Assembly (NCBI GenBank): GCA_030532035.1
Contig: JAUNLX010000013.1
Location: 1 to 36,095 of the forward strand
Direction of reading: 5' to 3'
Source: Clostridia bacterium
GTDB lineage: Bacteria > Bacillota > Clostridia > Oscillospirales > Acutalibacteraceae
DNA length: 36,095 bases
Shown one piece after another: positions 1 to 5,330 of this stretch. The first letter of the stretch is position 1. The number at the start of each line of letters is the position of its first letter. Under the pieces are notes generated by a model. That model saw only the letters and a program-made list of their open reading frames with translations, had not been told where the DNA came from and did not search any database. The position numbers and the translations under genes were made by a program.

Positions 1-1
1 A

Positions 2-109
2 CAAGGCTTTCAGCAATTGATTCAACACTCAACTAAGCTCAACACAACTCAAAATAGCAGATAAAAACTAATCAAAATCTAATCAAAATCTAATCAAAAA
101 TATAAAAAG
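2..109. repeat. Left end repeat (attL side), homologous to 31376-31460
   Basis: This stretch starts CAAGGCTTTCAGCAATT and matches 31376-31460 with only a few mismatches. The right copy lacks two of the three 11-bp repeats present here. It is a non-coding CTCAAC-rich region followed by the integrase arm repeats. Because the similarity runs through phage-specific arm sites, the right copy looks like the left end of a second, related prophage and not plain bacterial attB sequence. The true crossover core is probably further left, outside the window. Confidence 0.75.
68..100. repeat. Integrase arm-type sites, three tandem 11-bp repeats
   Basis: Three head-to-tail copies of CTAATCAAAAT (the last ends in A) occur at 68-78, 79-89 and 90-100. 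Two more copies are at 31236-31257 near the right end, and one is in the relic at 31442-31452. An 11-bp period places each site on the same helix face. Tandem repeats beside int at both ends of an element are what arm-binding sites of Tn916/lambda-type tyrosine integrases look like. Their role is inferred. Confidence 0.7.
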
Positions 110-132
110 AAAAAGAGCGGAACGACCGCTCT
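103..132 (-). terminator. Intrinsic terminator of integrase
   Basis: On the minus strand a 7-bp stem (AGAGCGG/CCGCTCT, 5-nt loop, 114-132) is followed by a T-rich tract. It lies 16 bp after the integrase stop codon. Confidence 0.85.
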
Positions 133-148
133 AAAATTTCTTAAAAAT

Positions 149-1258
149 CTAATTTGCCTGCATAAATTTAACAAACGATTCCATATTTTTCTTTTTCTTT
201 TCCTTTGTTACATGTGCGTATATATCCATAGTGGTCTCAATTTCTGAATGCCCTAAACGCTCTTGAACAGATTTTATATCCCAACCGGCGTCAAAGAGTA
301 GAGAACAGTGTGTGTGCCTAAACGAATGAACTGTAACTTTTTTAAAATTATATTTATCTGTGATTTTCCGCAAATTGTGAAGTGGACGAGATAAACTCAA
401 AAAATTTCCATTTCTATCAGGAAAAACGAAACCTTTTATGCTTAAAATTTTATTGTTTCTTGCATAATCTTTCAAAATATCAAGAGTCTCAATATCTACA
501 TCAATAACTCTGTTACTGGAGCTTGTTTTCGTACTTGTGATACAAGGACAGTTATCAGAATCAATAGAAATGGTTTTGTTTATGCTGATCGTTTTCTTTT
601 TAAAATCTATATCAGACCACATCAAGGCGAGTGCTTCTCCTCGTCGTATGCCAGTATATGCAAGAAGCCTAAAAAAAGCATACCACTTATAATTTTTTTC
701 TTTTTTAAATGTCTCTAAAAGTAAATTTAACTCTTTTTTCTCAAGAAAAATAACCTTTGCTTTTGATTGCTTTTTATTTGGCATAATAACGCGATTAAAG
801 GGGTTTTCAATTTGAACGAAACCTACTTTATAGGCATAGTCATAAACTCGTAATGCTTTGCGATATAACTCACGATAGCGTACAAATTTTGGGGCAATCT
901 CATTTGCGAATCGCTGACACACAGCGGGGGTTATGTTTGAGAGTGGGAGATTTTCAAAAACCGGTAAAATATGAAGTTCAAAATCTCTTTTCGTTCGAGC
1001 AAATGAAGAGCCTTTTACTGTTTCCTTGTAGAGCGGAAGCCACATTTTATAAGCTTCGCCATAGGTAATAGAAGTTGTGTATTTTAATTTGCCTTTATCA
1101 AATTTATATTTAATTTCTCGGAGAGCGGCTTCGGCTTGTTTTTTCGTGTTAAATCCTCTGCGAGTTAAAACAACTTGTTTTTCAGTTATTGGATCCGTTC
1201 CGATATACTCGTTAAACATCCATTTTTCTGTATTTTTCAACTTATATTTTTTTATCAT
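149..1258 (-). CDS. int: Tyrosine recombinase, phage integrase
   Basis: This 369-residue enzyme catalyses site-specific integration and, with an excisionase, excision. The N-terminal ~60 residues look like an arm-binding domain and residues ~65-150 like a SAM-like core-binding domain. The catalytic domain keeps R205 (in TGIRRGE), K244, H311 and R314 (HSFRH), H337 (LGH) and the nucleophile Y347. Length and order fit the Tn916/phage integrase family. The ATG start has a GGAGG about 8 nt upstream. The gene points towards the left attachment region, and its stop is followed by a terminator. A 12-bp near-perfect dyad lies in the intergenic region upstream (1290-1332), and a probable small RNA is transcribed divergently from there, so both could affect its expression. 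Confidence 0.95.
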   Translation of the reverse strand: MIKKYKLKNTEKWMFNEYIGTDPITEKQVVLTRRGFNTKKQAEAALREIKYKFDKGKLKYTTSITYGEAYKMWLPLYKETVKGSSFARTKRDFELHILPVFENLPLSNITPAVCQRFANEIAPKFVRYRELYRKALRVYDYAYKVGFVQIENPFNRVIMPNKKQSKAKVIFLEKKELNLLLETFKKEKNYKWYAFFRLLAYTGIRRGEALALMWSDIDFKKKTISINKTISIDSDNCPCITSTKTSSSNRVIDVDIETLDILKDYARNNKILSIKGFVFPDRNGNFLSLSRPLHNLRKITDKYNFKKVTVHSFRHTHCSLLFDAGWDIKSVQERLGHSEIETTMDIYAHVTKEKKKKNMESFVKFMQAN

Positions 1259-1287
1259 ACAAAAACCTCCATTATACTTAAAATCCC

Positions 1288-1316
1288 TTGAAACAGTACT
1301 ATTTTTACAGTATAAT
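1288..1316 (+). promoter_or_regulatory. Promoter of candidate small RNA
   Basis: TTGAAA at 1288-1293 and TATAAT at 1311-1316 are separated by exactly 17 bp, a near-consensus sigma-A promoter. It points away from int, into a stretch with no plus-strand gene but with a terminator 50 bp on. The -35 overlaps the left arm of the dyad at 1290-1332. Confidence 0.65.
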
Positions 1317-1332
1317 GAAGTAGTACCGTTTC
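1290..1332. promoter_or_regulatory. 12-bp inverted repeat, possible operator
   Basis: GAAACAGTACTA at 1290-1301 and TAGTACCGTTTC at 1321-1332 form an interrupted dyad with one mismatch and a 19-bp spacer. It brackets the plus-strand -10 element, so a bound protein could control the small RNA promoter and/or integrase transcription. The binding protein is unknown. Confidence 0.5.
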
Positions 1333-1398
1333 ACTTTCCTTTCCTTTTGGTTGTGGGCTGTACATATAACTCGGAGTTGCCGCTCCGGGTTCTTTTTT
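1323..1398 (+). ncRNA. Candidate trans-acting small RNA of about 76 nt
   Basis: A promoter (1288-1316) and a strong intrinsic terminator (1368-1398) frame a short plus-strand segment with no credible ORF, between two minus-strand genes. The unpaired 5' part is pyrimidine-rich. Bases 1342-1357 are perfectly complementary to 2417-2432 (16 nt) and over 14 nt to 3751-3764. Both targets lie just upstream of Shine-Dalgarno sites of early genes, inside a 32-nt repeated leader. The RNA would also be antisense to any repressor-int read-through transcript. Alternative: the similarity reflects a shared ancestral minus-strand leader, since the opposite strand carries an SD-like purine run before a 9-codon ORF. 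Confidence 0.55.
1368..1398 (+). terminator. Intrinsic terminator of the small RNA
   Basis: A 9-bp stem (AACTCGGAG / CTCCGGGTT, one G-T pair, 6-nt loop) is followed by C and six T residues. The T tract is only on the plus strand, so it ends a plus-strand transcript although both flanking genes are on the minus strand. Confidence 0.8.
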
Positions 1399-1407
1399 AT
1401 TTAAATT

Positions 1408-2046
1408 TTATACTTTCGTTCTCACTTCAACGACCTTTCCAATGATTTTAATTGGCAGAGCTTCAATCTCGTCATTTGTGTATGCCATAGGTTCATAAGT
1501 GGGATTGAGTGATATAAGCACAATTCCGCCTTTTTCAAGTTTCCTAAGCTTTTTACAAGTAGCGTCATATCCGTTTATGTAAACTGCGACAATATCGTTT
1601 GTTTCAGCGTTTTCTTGTAACCTAATAATAACTGTCGCTCCGTCTGGTATCTTCGGACTCATCGAGTCTCCGTCTATTTTTAGAGCGATAAAGTCTCCGT
1701 TTAAATTTTCGTCTATATAAACATAATCAATTATTTCTTCCACAGCTTCAATTGGCTGTCCTGCTGCAATTCTTCCTAAAACCGGTATCTTTCGTGTTCC
1801 GACTTTTACGGGAATTGAGTTTTTTGGAAGAGGGAAGTCGGGTTCTACAGTTAGTCCCATTAAATAATTAATGCTTACATTAAACAGATTGGATAGTTTC
1901 TCAAGGGTTTTTTGCTTTGGAAAATATCTACCCGATAAATAAGAACTCAAGGCTCCTTTATTAATTCCTGTCTTTTCACAAATCTCAGATTGTGTCATAC
2001 CAGAATTTTCAACTAATGTTTTAAGTCTTTGAGTTCTCAAATCCAT
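1408..2046 (-). CDS. LexA/CI-type self-cleaving phage repressor
   Basis: This 212-residue protein should maintain lysogeny and be inactivated after DNA damage. Residues ~5-65 form an XRE-type helix-turn-helix. Residues ~85-210 are an S24/LexA-like peptidase domain. The probable cleavage site is A95-G96 (in RIAAGQ), the nucleophile S128 (GDSMSPKIPDG) and the general base K165 (ATCKKL). It is divergent from the early operon. Palindromes at 2097-2114 and 2157-2170 overlap its own -35 and the early -10/+1, the expected layout of a CI switch. A good Shine-Dalgarno (AAGGTGG) precedes the ATG. RecA-stimulated cleavage is inferred from the family. Confidence 0.95.
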   Translation of the reverse strand: MDLRTQRLKTLVENSGMTQSEICEKTGINKGALSSYLSGRYFPKQKTLEKLSNLFNVSINYLMGLTVEPDFPLPKNSIPVKVGTRKIPVLGRIAAGQPIEAVEEIIDYVYIDENLNGDFIALKIDGDSMSPKIPDGATVIIRLQENAETNDIVAVYINGYDATCKKLRKLEKGGIVLISLNPTYEPMAYTNDEIEALPIKIIGKVVEVRTKV

Positions 2047-2070
2047 TTTAAAACCACCTTTCTTGTTTTC

Positions 2071-2099
2071 ATTATATAACTATAGTTTTGAAAAGTAAA
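2071..2099 (-). promoter_or_regulatory. Repressor promoter
   Basis: On the minus strand, TTTACT (2094-2099) and TATAAT (2071-2076) are 17 bp apart. The -35 is overlapped by the palindrome at 2097-2114, which allows autoregulation. Confidence 0.7.
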
Positions 2100-2114
2100 C
2101 TAAAATTTTAGTTT
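2097..2114. promoter_or_regulatory. Operator 1 of the repressor, 18-bp perfect palindrome
   Basis: AAACTAAAATTTTAGTTT is perfectly self-complementary and overlaps the repressor -35 box. It shares the AAACTAAA core with the other two dyads (2157-2171 and 2400-2415). Confidence 0.7.
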
Positions 2115-2128
2115 TGTAAAAAAATATG

Positions 2129-2157
2129 TTGACAAATAAAAAATAACATTGTATAAT
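2129..2157 (+). promoter_or_regulatory. Early promoter with full consensus
   Basis: TTGACA (2129-2134) and TATAAT (2152-2157), spacing 17 bp, are a perfect consensus promoter. The operator at 2157-2170 begins on the last -10 base, so repressor binding there would block initiation. It drives the gene at 2190 and probably those following. Confidence 0.88.
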
Positions 2158-2171
2158 TTAGAAAACTAAAC
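2157..2171. promoter_or_regulatory. Operator 2 at the early transcription start
   Basis: TTTAG-AAAA-CTAAA is a dyad with 5-bp arms. Its 15 nt with the following C recur exactly in operator 3 (2401-2415). Confidence 0.65.
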
Positions 2172-2189
2172 AAAAAGGAGGAGAAGTAC

Positions 2190-2399
2190 TTGGAATACAA
2201 ATATGACCGATTGAAAGGAAAGATTTGTGAGAAGTATAAAACAAGGAAAGCTTTTGCAGACGCTATGAACCTTGGTAATACTGCATTGAGTTTTAAGCTA
2301 AATAACAAATCTGAATGGTCGCAAGACGAAATTTTAAAGGCAATCAATTTGCTCGATTTAACTACAGATGACATAAAATTGTATTTTTTTTCGCATTAA
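2190..2399 (+). CDS. Small XRE/DUF739-like regulator
   Basis: The first early gene encodes 69 residues. Residues ~10-55 read as a compact helix-turn-helix (RKAFADAMNLGNTALSFKLN), and the whole resembles DUF739/Cro-like phage proteins found opposite CI repressors. It probably acts as a Cro-type antagonist on the nearby operators. The start is TTG, supported by AGGAGGAG 7 nt upstream. A third operator-like dyad overlaps the last base of its stop codon. Confidence 0.75.
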   Translation: MEYKYDRLKGKICEKYKTRKAFADAMNLGNTALSFKLNNKSEWSQDEILKAINLLDLTTDDIKLYFFSH

Positions 2400-2415
2400 G
2401 TTTAGAAAACTAAAC
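2400..2415. promoter_or_regulatory. Operator 3, within the early operon
   Basis: GTTTAG-AAAA-CTAAAC is a dyad with 6-bp perfect arms between the first and second early genes, directly before the repeated leader. No clear promoter is visible there. It could be a roadblock site or serve looping with operators 1 and 2. Confidence 0.55.
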
Positions 2416-2418
2416 ACC

Positions 2419-2450
2419 CACAACCAAAAGGATTAAAAAAGAGAAAGGAG
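2419..2450 (+). repeat. 32-nt leader repeat, copy 1 (small RNA target)
   Basis: These 32 nt are identical to 3751-3782. The repeat begins CACAACCAAAAGGATT and ends in the Shine-Dalgarno AAAGGAG. With two bases 5' (2417-2418), its first half pairs perfectly over 16 nt with the candidate small RNA at 1342-1357. Confidence 0.85.
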
Positions 2451-2458
2451 GACTAATT

Positions 2459-2671
2459 ATGGAAAACCATTCAAAAATTGTAAAGGCATTTTTACCAGTT
2501 TTACAAATGACCGACTTTTTTAACGACCTTGAAAACTTGGAATACATCAACAAAACGGAATTTGAACAAGCTGTCGTCGCTACTTTTAAAAATGGCTGTA
2601 AAAAAGAAGCCAATGTGACTTACGACAGCGGTGTGGCTATGCTACGAGATATTTTGAAACAAATTATTTAG
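2459..2671 (+). CDS. Small early protein, unknown function
   Basis: This encodes 70 residues, largely helical and soluble, with no family I recognise. AAAGGAGG is 7 nt upstream of the ATG. It is the first gene behind the repeated leader, so its translation may be controlled by the candidate small RNA. It lies between the Cro-like gene and another tiny gene, which suggests a role in the lytic/lysogenic decision or early takeover. That is inference from position only. Confidence 0.65.
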   Translation: MENHSKIVKAFLPVLQMTDFFNDLENLEYINKTEFEQAVVATFKNGCKKEANVTYDSGVAMLRDILKQII

Positions 2672-2685
2672 AAAGGAGCGGAGGA

Positions 2686-2853
2686 ATGAATAATAGCTAT
2701 AACGAGAGAATAAAAAAAACAGTGGATGAATTATTACCACTGCTTAGAAATGAAGATAAGAATAAGTTGTTAGCTTATTTAATGGGATTAAAGTTGGGAC
2801 TGTCAGTCCGAACTGTCGGACTCGAAGAGAGCTTTGAACTTTTCAAGAGCTGA
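2686..2853 (+). CDS. 55-residue early protein overlapping a convergent gene
   Basis: The ATG follows a strong double purine-rich Shine-Dalgarno (AAAGGAGCGGAGGA) 14 bp after the previous stop. The product is a helical, leucine-rich 55-residue protein (ELLPLLRNEDKNKLLAYLMG near the middle). No family is recognised. Its last 51 bp overlap, in convergent orientation, the 3' end of the XRE gene on the minus strand, so transcripts of the two genes are complementary there. Confidence 0.6.
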   Translation: MNNSYNERIKKTVDELLPLLRNEDKNKLLAYLMGLKLGLSVRTVGLEESFELFKS

Positions 2854-3165
2854 TTTTCTAATTTCTTTATCGAGTGAAAAATAAGTCTTAATGATTTCTG
2901 CTTCAAGTTCGTCAATGGAATTATTCGATACAAGCTCATCAAGAGAGATTTCGTCAATAGGGGTAAACATATTACCTTCGCCGAATCTAAGCCAATTTTC
3001 GTTGACATTAAACTCACGACAAATAGATTTTATATTTGCCTCTGTTAAGCCGTTTTTACCAGTTTCAATTCTTGAAATCGCGTTTCTTTGAACCCCAATA
3101 CGAGCTCCGAATTTTTCGCCAGAAAGCCCCAATGCTTGACGCAACTCTTTTACTCTTTCATTCAT
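2803..3165 (-). CDS. Second XRE-family regulator
   Basis: This 120-residue protein has a clear N-terminal helix-turn-helix (ELRQALGLSGEKFGARIGVQ onward, residues ~6-60) and an acidic helical C-terminus without a peptidase domain. I chose the internal ATG because AGAGGTG lies 6 nt upstream. The GTG three codons earlier overlaps that Shine-Dalgarno. The promoter TTGACT-17-TATACT (3186-3214) is opposite the next plus-strand promoter, so this is a second divergent regulatory switch inside the early region. Confidence 0.85.
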   Translation of the reverse strand: MNERVKELRQALGLSGEKFGARIGVQRNAISRIETGKNGLTEANIKSICREFNVNENWLRFGEGNMFTPIDEISLDELVSNNSIDELEAEIIKTYFSLDKEIRKSALEKFKALFESDSSD

Positions 3166-3185
3166 CTTGTTCACCTCTTAACCAG

Positions 3186-3214
3186 AGTATACACACAGAA
3201 AACAAAAAAGTCAA
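3186..3214 (-). promoter_or_regulatory. Promoter of second XRE regulator
   Basis: On the minus strand, TTGACT (3209-3214) and TATACT (3186-3191) have a 17-bp spacer. Confidence 0.75.
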
Positions 3215-3245
3215 TAAAAATGTGAATAAAAAATACAAAAAAGTA

Positions 3246-3289
3246 TTGACAAATTGAATTTAAGATACTATAATGTGAATATAAGATAC
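3246..3289 (+). promoter_or_regulatory. Second early promoter with TAAGATAC repeats
   Basis: TTGACA (3246-3251) and TATAAT (3269-3274) are 17 bp apart, a full consensus. TAAGATAC occurs at 3261-3268 in the spacer and at 3282-3289 after the start, 21 bp apart or two helical turns. These are candidate binding sites of the neighbouring XRE protein. Confidence 0.75.
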
Positions 3290-3310
3290 AAAAGAAAGGA
3301 GAGAAACAGG

Positions 3311-3436
3311 GTGAAGAATCAAAAAAAGAATGACGAAAAACTCGCAAAACTTGCATTTATTGTAGTGAGTGTCGAACTCGTCAAAACAATAATAGAGTTA
3401 ATCGTCAAACTTATTGATTTAGTAGGGGGAGATTAA
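3311..3436 (+). CDS. Small single-pass membrane peptide
   Basis: This encodes 41 residues: a lysine-rich N-terminus and a hydrophobic helix (residues ~13-37). The GTG start is favoured because AAAGGAGA is 7-8 nt upstream. An earlier in-frame ATG at 3254 lies inside the promoter and cannot be used. It is the first gene of the second early transcript. The function is unknown; small phage membrane peptides may act at the envelope, but nothing specific is visible. Confidence 0.6.
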   Translation: MKNQKKNDEKLAKLAFIVVSVELVKTIIELIVKLIDLVGGD

Positions 3437-3443
3437 CCCCCTA
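3423..3443 (+). promoter_or_regulatory. GC-rich hairpin over the stop codon
   Basis: TAGGGGG and CCCCCTA form a 7-bp stem with a 7-nt loop containing the stop of the preceding gene. No T tract follows, so it is more likely an RNA-stability or translation element than a terminator. Confidence 0.5.
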
Positions 3444-3468
3444 CGGTAACAAATCACCTTGATTATAT

Positions 3469-3567
3469 ATGAAAAACAAAAGAAAAGCAATCGAGTACAT
3501 ATTAAAGATAACGATAGTAATAGGCTTAATAACAGTCATTTTAGAGTTATTGAAATTTGTGAAATAG
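3469..3567 (+). CDS. Possible 32-residue membrane peptide
   Basis: An ATG opens a 32-codon frame with a basic N-terminus (MKNKRK) and a hydrophobic stretch (residues ~10-27), similar in plan to the preceding membrane peptide. There is no good Shine-Dalgarno. Translation could be coupled to the hairpin at 3423-3443. The call rests on the membrane-like composition and operon position only. Confidence 0.4.
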   Translation: MKNKRKAIEYILKITIVIGLITVILELLKFVK

Positions 3568-3587
3568 AAAAAGGTAAAGGAGTAATT

Positions 3588-3743
3588 ATGGCAGAGGTAA
3601 AAATAATCTTAAAAAATGAAGAGATTGAAGAAAGAGAAGAAGTACTTGCGAAAATTCAAAAATTGAGTAGAAATCAAAAAATTAAATTGAGCGGTTTTTT
3701 ATCTGGACTTGTTGCAGGTATAAAAATTTCAGAAAAGAAATAG
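3588..3743 (+). CDS. Small early protein, unknown
   Basis: This encodes 51 residues, highly charged (EEIEEREEVLAKIQKLSRNQ) with a C-terminal LSGFLSGLVAGIK segment. The start at ATG 3588 is set by AAAGGAG 7 nt upstream, although the frame is open further back. The helical, short, basic/acidic pattern resembles small phage regulatory proteins, but no family is recognised. The repeated leader follows immediately. Confidence 0.6.
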   Translation: MAEVKIILKNEEIEEREEVLAKIQKLSRNQKIKLSGFLSGLVAGIKISEKK

Positions 3744-3750
3744 TTAACAA

Positions 3751-3782
3751 CACAACCAAAAGGATTAAAAAAGAGAAAGGAG
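3751..3782 (+). repeat. 32-nt leader repeat, copy 2 (small RNA target)
   Basis: Identical to 2419-2450. Its first 14 nt are perfectly complementary to the candidate small RNA. It supplies the Shine-Dalgarno of the excisionase-like gene. Confidence 0.85.
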
Positions 3783-3790
3783 TGGAACTT

Positions 3791-3967
3791 ATGAAAGATT
3801 ATATGACAATCGAGGAAACTTGTGATTATTTTAAGGTAAGTGCAAACACATTGAAAAGTTGGAGAGAAAAAGGACTAACGATAATAAAAATCGGAAACAA
3901 GATTTTGTTTTCTGCACAAGATTTAAACGATTTTTTAGATCAGTTCAAGTTCGGAGGTATTCGATGA
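3791..3967 (+). CDS. MerR/excisionase-type helix-turn-helix protein
   Basis: This encodes 58 residues with the MTIEETCDYFKVSANTLKSW pattern of the DNA-binding HTH_17/excisionase family, followed by a wing-like IKIGNKILFSAQDL segment. It is a candidate Xis or directionality factor for the integrase. ATG 3791 is 8 nt after AAAGGAG; the GTG at 3782 lies in the Shine-Dalgarno itself. Its leader is a predicted target of the small RNA encoded next to int, which would link excision control to that RNA. Alternative: a transcription regulator of the early genes. Confidence 0.75.
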   Translation: MKDYMTIEETCDYFKVSANTLKSWREKGLTIIKIGNKILFSAQDLNDFLDQFKFGGIR

Positions 3968-3982
3968 GAAAGGGGAACGAGA

Positions 3983-4165
3983 ATGGAAAGCACAAATTTA
4001 TTGAATAACGAGATTGAAAGCATAGCAATTTTTAACGGTAAAGATGAAATCGCGAAAATTCTTTCAAATATAAACGAGAATGGTGATGTTGTAGTCGGAA
4101 AGAAAAACACCAGTATATGTATAAAATACACAGGGACTGATGTTAAGACAATTATTGAGTTTTAA
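3983..4165 (+). CDS. Small early protein, unknown
   Basis: This encodes 60 residues: an acidic N-terminal half and a predicted beta-rich C-terminal half (GDVVVGKKNTSICIKYTG). AAAGGGG lies about 8 nt upstream of the ATG. No family is recognised. It probably belongs to the same transcript as the excisionase-like gene. Confidence 0.6.
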   Translation: MESTNLLNNEIESIAIFNGKDEIAKILSNINENGDVVVGKKNTSICIKYTGTDVKTIIEF

Positions 4166-4296
4166 TGCTCAGTGTCTTTAGGCGGACAAAGGTCATTGCC
4201 AAAACTGTCTTTGCTACGAATTTTACCGTCTCTACCGTGGGTTATAAGCTCAGATAAGGACATTAAAAATAGAGTTCAACTAACAAGGAGAGAAGT
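4166..4296. other. 131-bp gap with a minus-strand ORF of uncertain status
   Basis: The gap holds a minus-strand 33-codon ORF (4162-4263) with a protein-like composition (DGKIRSKDSFGND) but no Shine-Dalgarno, and a plus-strand 30-codon frame with no RBS. Near its right end is the Shine-Dalgarno AAGGAGAG of the next gene. No promoter or terminator stands out. Confidence 0.35.
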
Positions 4297-4908
4297 GTGA
4301 AAAAAATATACAAACCAAAGGACAAAAACCTAAAAGAAAAGTTAGCAAAATACAAAGAACACGCACAGGTGCTATCGATATTAGTTATTTCAACTGTTTT
4401 AGTCGCAATTGCCGTTCAGCTCTTAAAACCTGTTGATTTTGGAGAAAACAAGGAAATAAAAGCCGAGCCAATTTCGAGAAAAATTCAAGAAACAACGACC
4501 GAAATCGGTATTGATGAAATACCTACTCAATTTGAAAATGTACCACTTGAGAAAAGTCAAATTATTTACATCTTAGAAAAGAGTTACGAAAGAGGGATAG
4601 ATCCAGCTCTCGTTTTTGCACTGATTGAAGTCGAATCAAATTTTGACAACAACGCTGAAAATGGAAGTTGTTACGGTTTAATGCAAGTCAACGCCAATAA
4701 TTACGAATATCCAGAAATAGCGAGAAATTCACTCGGTCTTTTTAAAATAAACATCGACGCTGGGATTGATATTTTAGATTATTATCTTGAAAAATATCCA
4801 CTTGAAAAGGCTCTGACTTGTTACAACTTCGGCGAAGTAGGTGCAAAAGGAAAAGACACGAGCGGTTATGCTCAAAAGGTTTTGAAAGTAAAGGAGAAGT
4901 ACGAATGA
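4297..4908 (+). CDS. Membrane-anchored lytic transglycosylase
   Basis: This 203-residue protein cleaves the glycan of peptidoglycan. It has a basic cytoplasmic N-terminus, one membrane helix (residues ~24-43), a linker, and an SLT/lysozyme-like domain from ~85. The probable catalytic residue is E113 (IEVESNFD), with the family motifs YGLMQVN (126-132) and YNFG (176-179). The GTG start has AAGGAGAG 5-6 nt upstream. Its position among early genes, far from the holin/lysin cassette, makes host lysis unlikely. Wall remodelling during infection or lysogeny is possible but unproven. Confidence 0.88.
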   Translation: MKKIYKPKDKNLKEKLAKYKEHAQVLSILVISTVLVAIAVQLLKPVDFGENKEIKAEPISRKIQETTTEIGIDEIPTQFENVPLEKSQIIYILEKSYERGIDPALVFALIEVESNFDNNAENGSCYGLMQVNANNYEYPEIARNSLGLFKINIDAGIDILDYYLEKYPLEKALTCYNFGEVGAKGKDTSGYAQKVLKVKEKYE

Positions 4909-4955
4909 ACAAAGATGTAGACGTTTTAAAAGAATTAGGAGGAAAGAAAAGATAA
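4905..4955 (+). CDS. Possible 16-codon coupling ORF
   Basis: This starts at an ATGA overlap with the transglycosylase stop, after AAAGGAGAAG, and ends just before the next ATG. Its own codons (LGG) contain the AGGAGG that serves the next gene. It is probably a translational relay and not a functional peptide. Confidence 0.35.
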   Translation: MNKDVDVLKELGGKKR

Positions 4956-4957
4956 AC

Positions 4958-5329
4958 ATGGAAATTAAAATTAATTTAGACGAGAAAATGATAAATTCAA
5001 GAATGGCTGAAAACCCACGGGTTTTATCTAACCTTTTAACTGCTTTATATAATTTGGAATCCGGATTTAACAGCAAAGCAGTTAAGACGCAAGCACCATC
5101 TAAACCAGCGGACGCTAACCAGACAGAAAAGAAAGAACAGCCAAAAAAGCAAACCGAGATTTCAATTGATGTGCTTAGGAAAGAGTTTGCGAGTGTCGCT
5201 AAGAAGGGGAAGAAGTATTTACCAATGCTTGAGGGCTTAGTAAAAGAGTTTAGCGAAAATGACACGCTATCTGGTATTCCAAAAGAAAAATACCAGGAAG
5301 TTATAACCAGACTTAAGGAGATAAAGTGA
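4958..5329 (+). CDS. Phage protein upstream of the Cas4-like gene
   Basis: This encodes 123 residues: an N-terminal segment ending in LSNLLTALYNLESG, a charged Q/K/P-rich linker (~45-68), and a helical C-terminus (SIDVLRKEFASVAKKGKKYL to the end). The C-terminal part resembles the small helical domain seen in other phage replication-block proteins, but I cannot name a family. It is two bases from the next gene and so certainly cotranscribed with it; a role in recombination or replication is inferred from that. Confidence 0.7.
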   Translation: MEIKINLDEKMINSRMAENPRVLSNLLTALYNLESGFNSKAVKTQAPSKPADANQTEKKEQPKKQTEISIDVLRKEFASVAKKGKKYLPMLEGLVKEFSENDTLSGIPKEKYQEVITRLKEIK

Positions 5330-5330
5330 T

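Noticed and set aside
3254..3310. Upstream start for the small membrane peptide
   Set aside because: The ATG at 3254 lies between the -35 and -10 of the promoter, so it cannot be in the mRNA.
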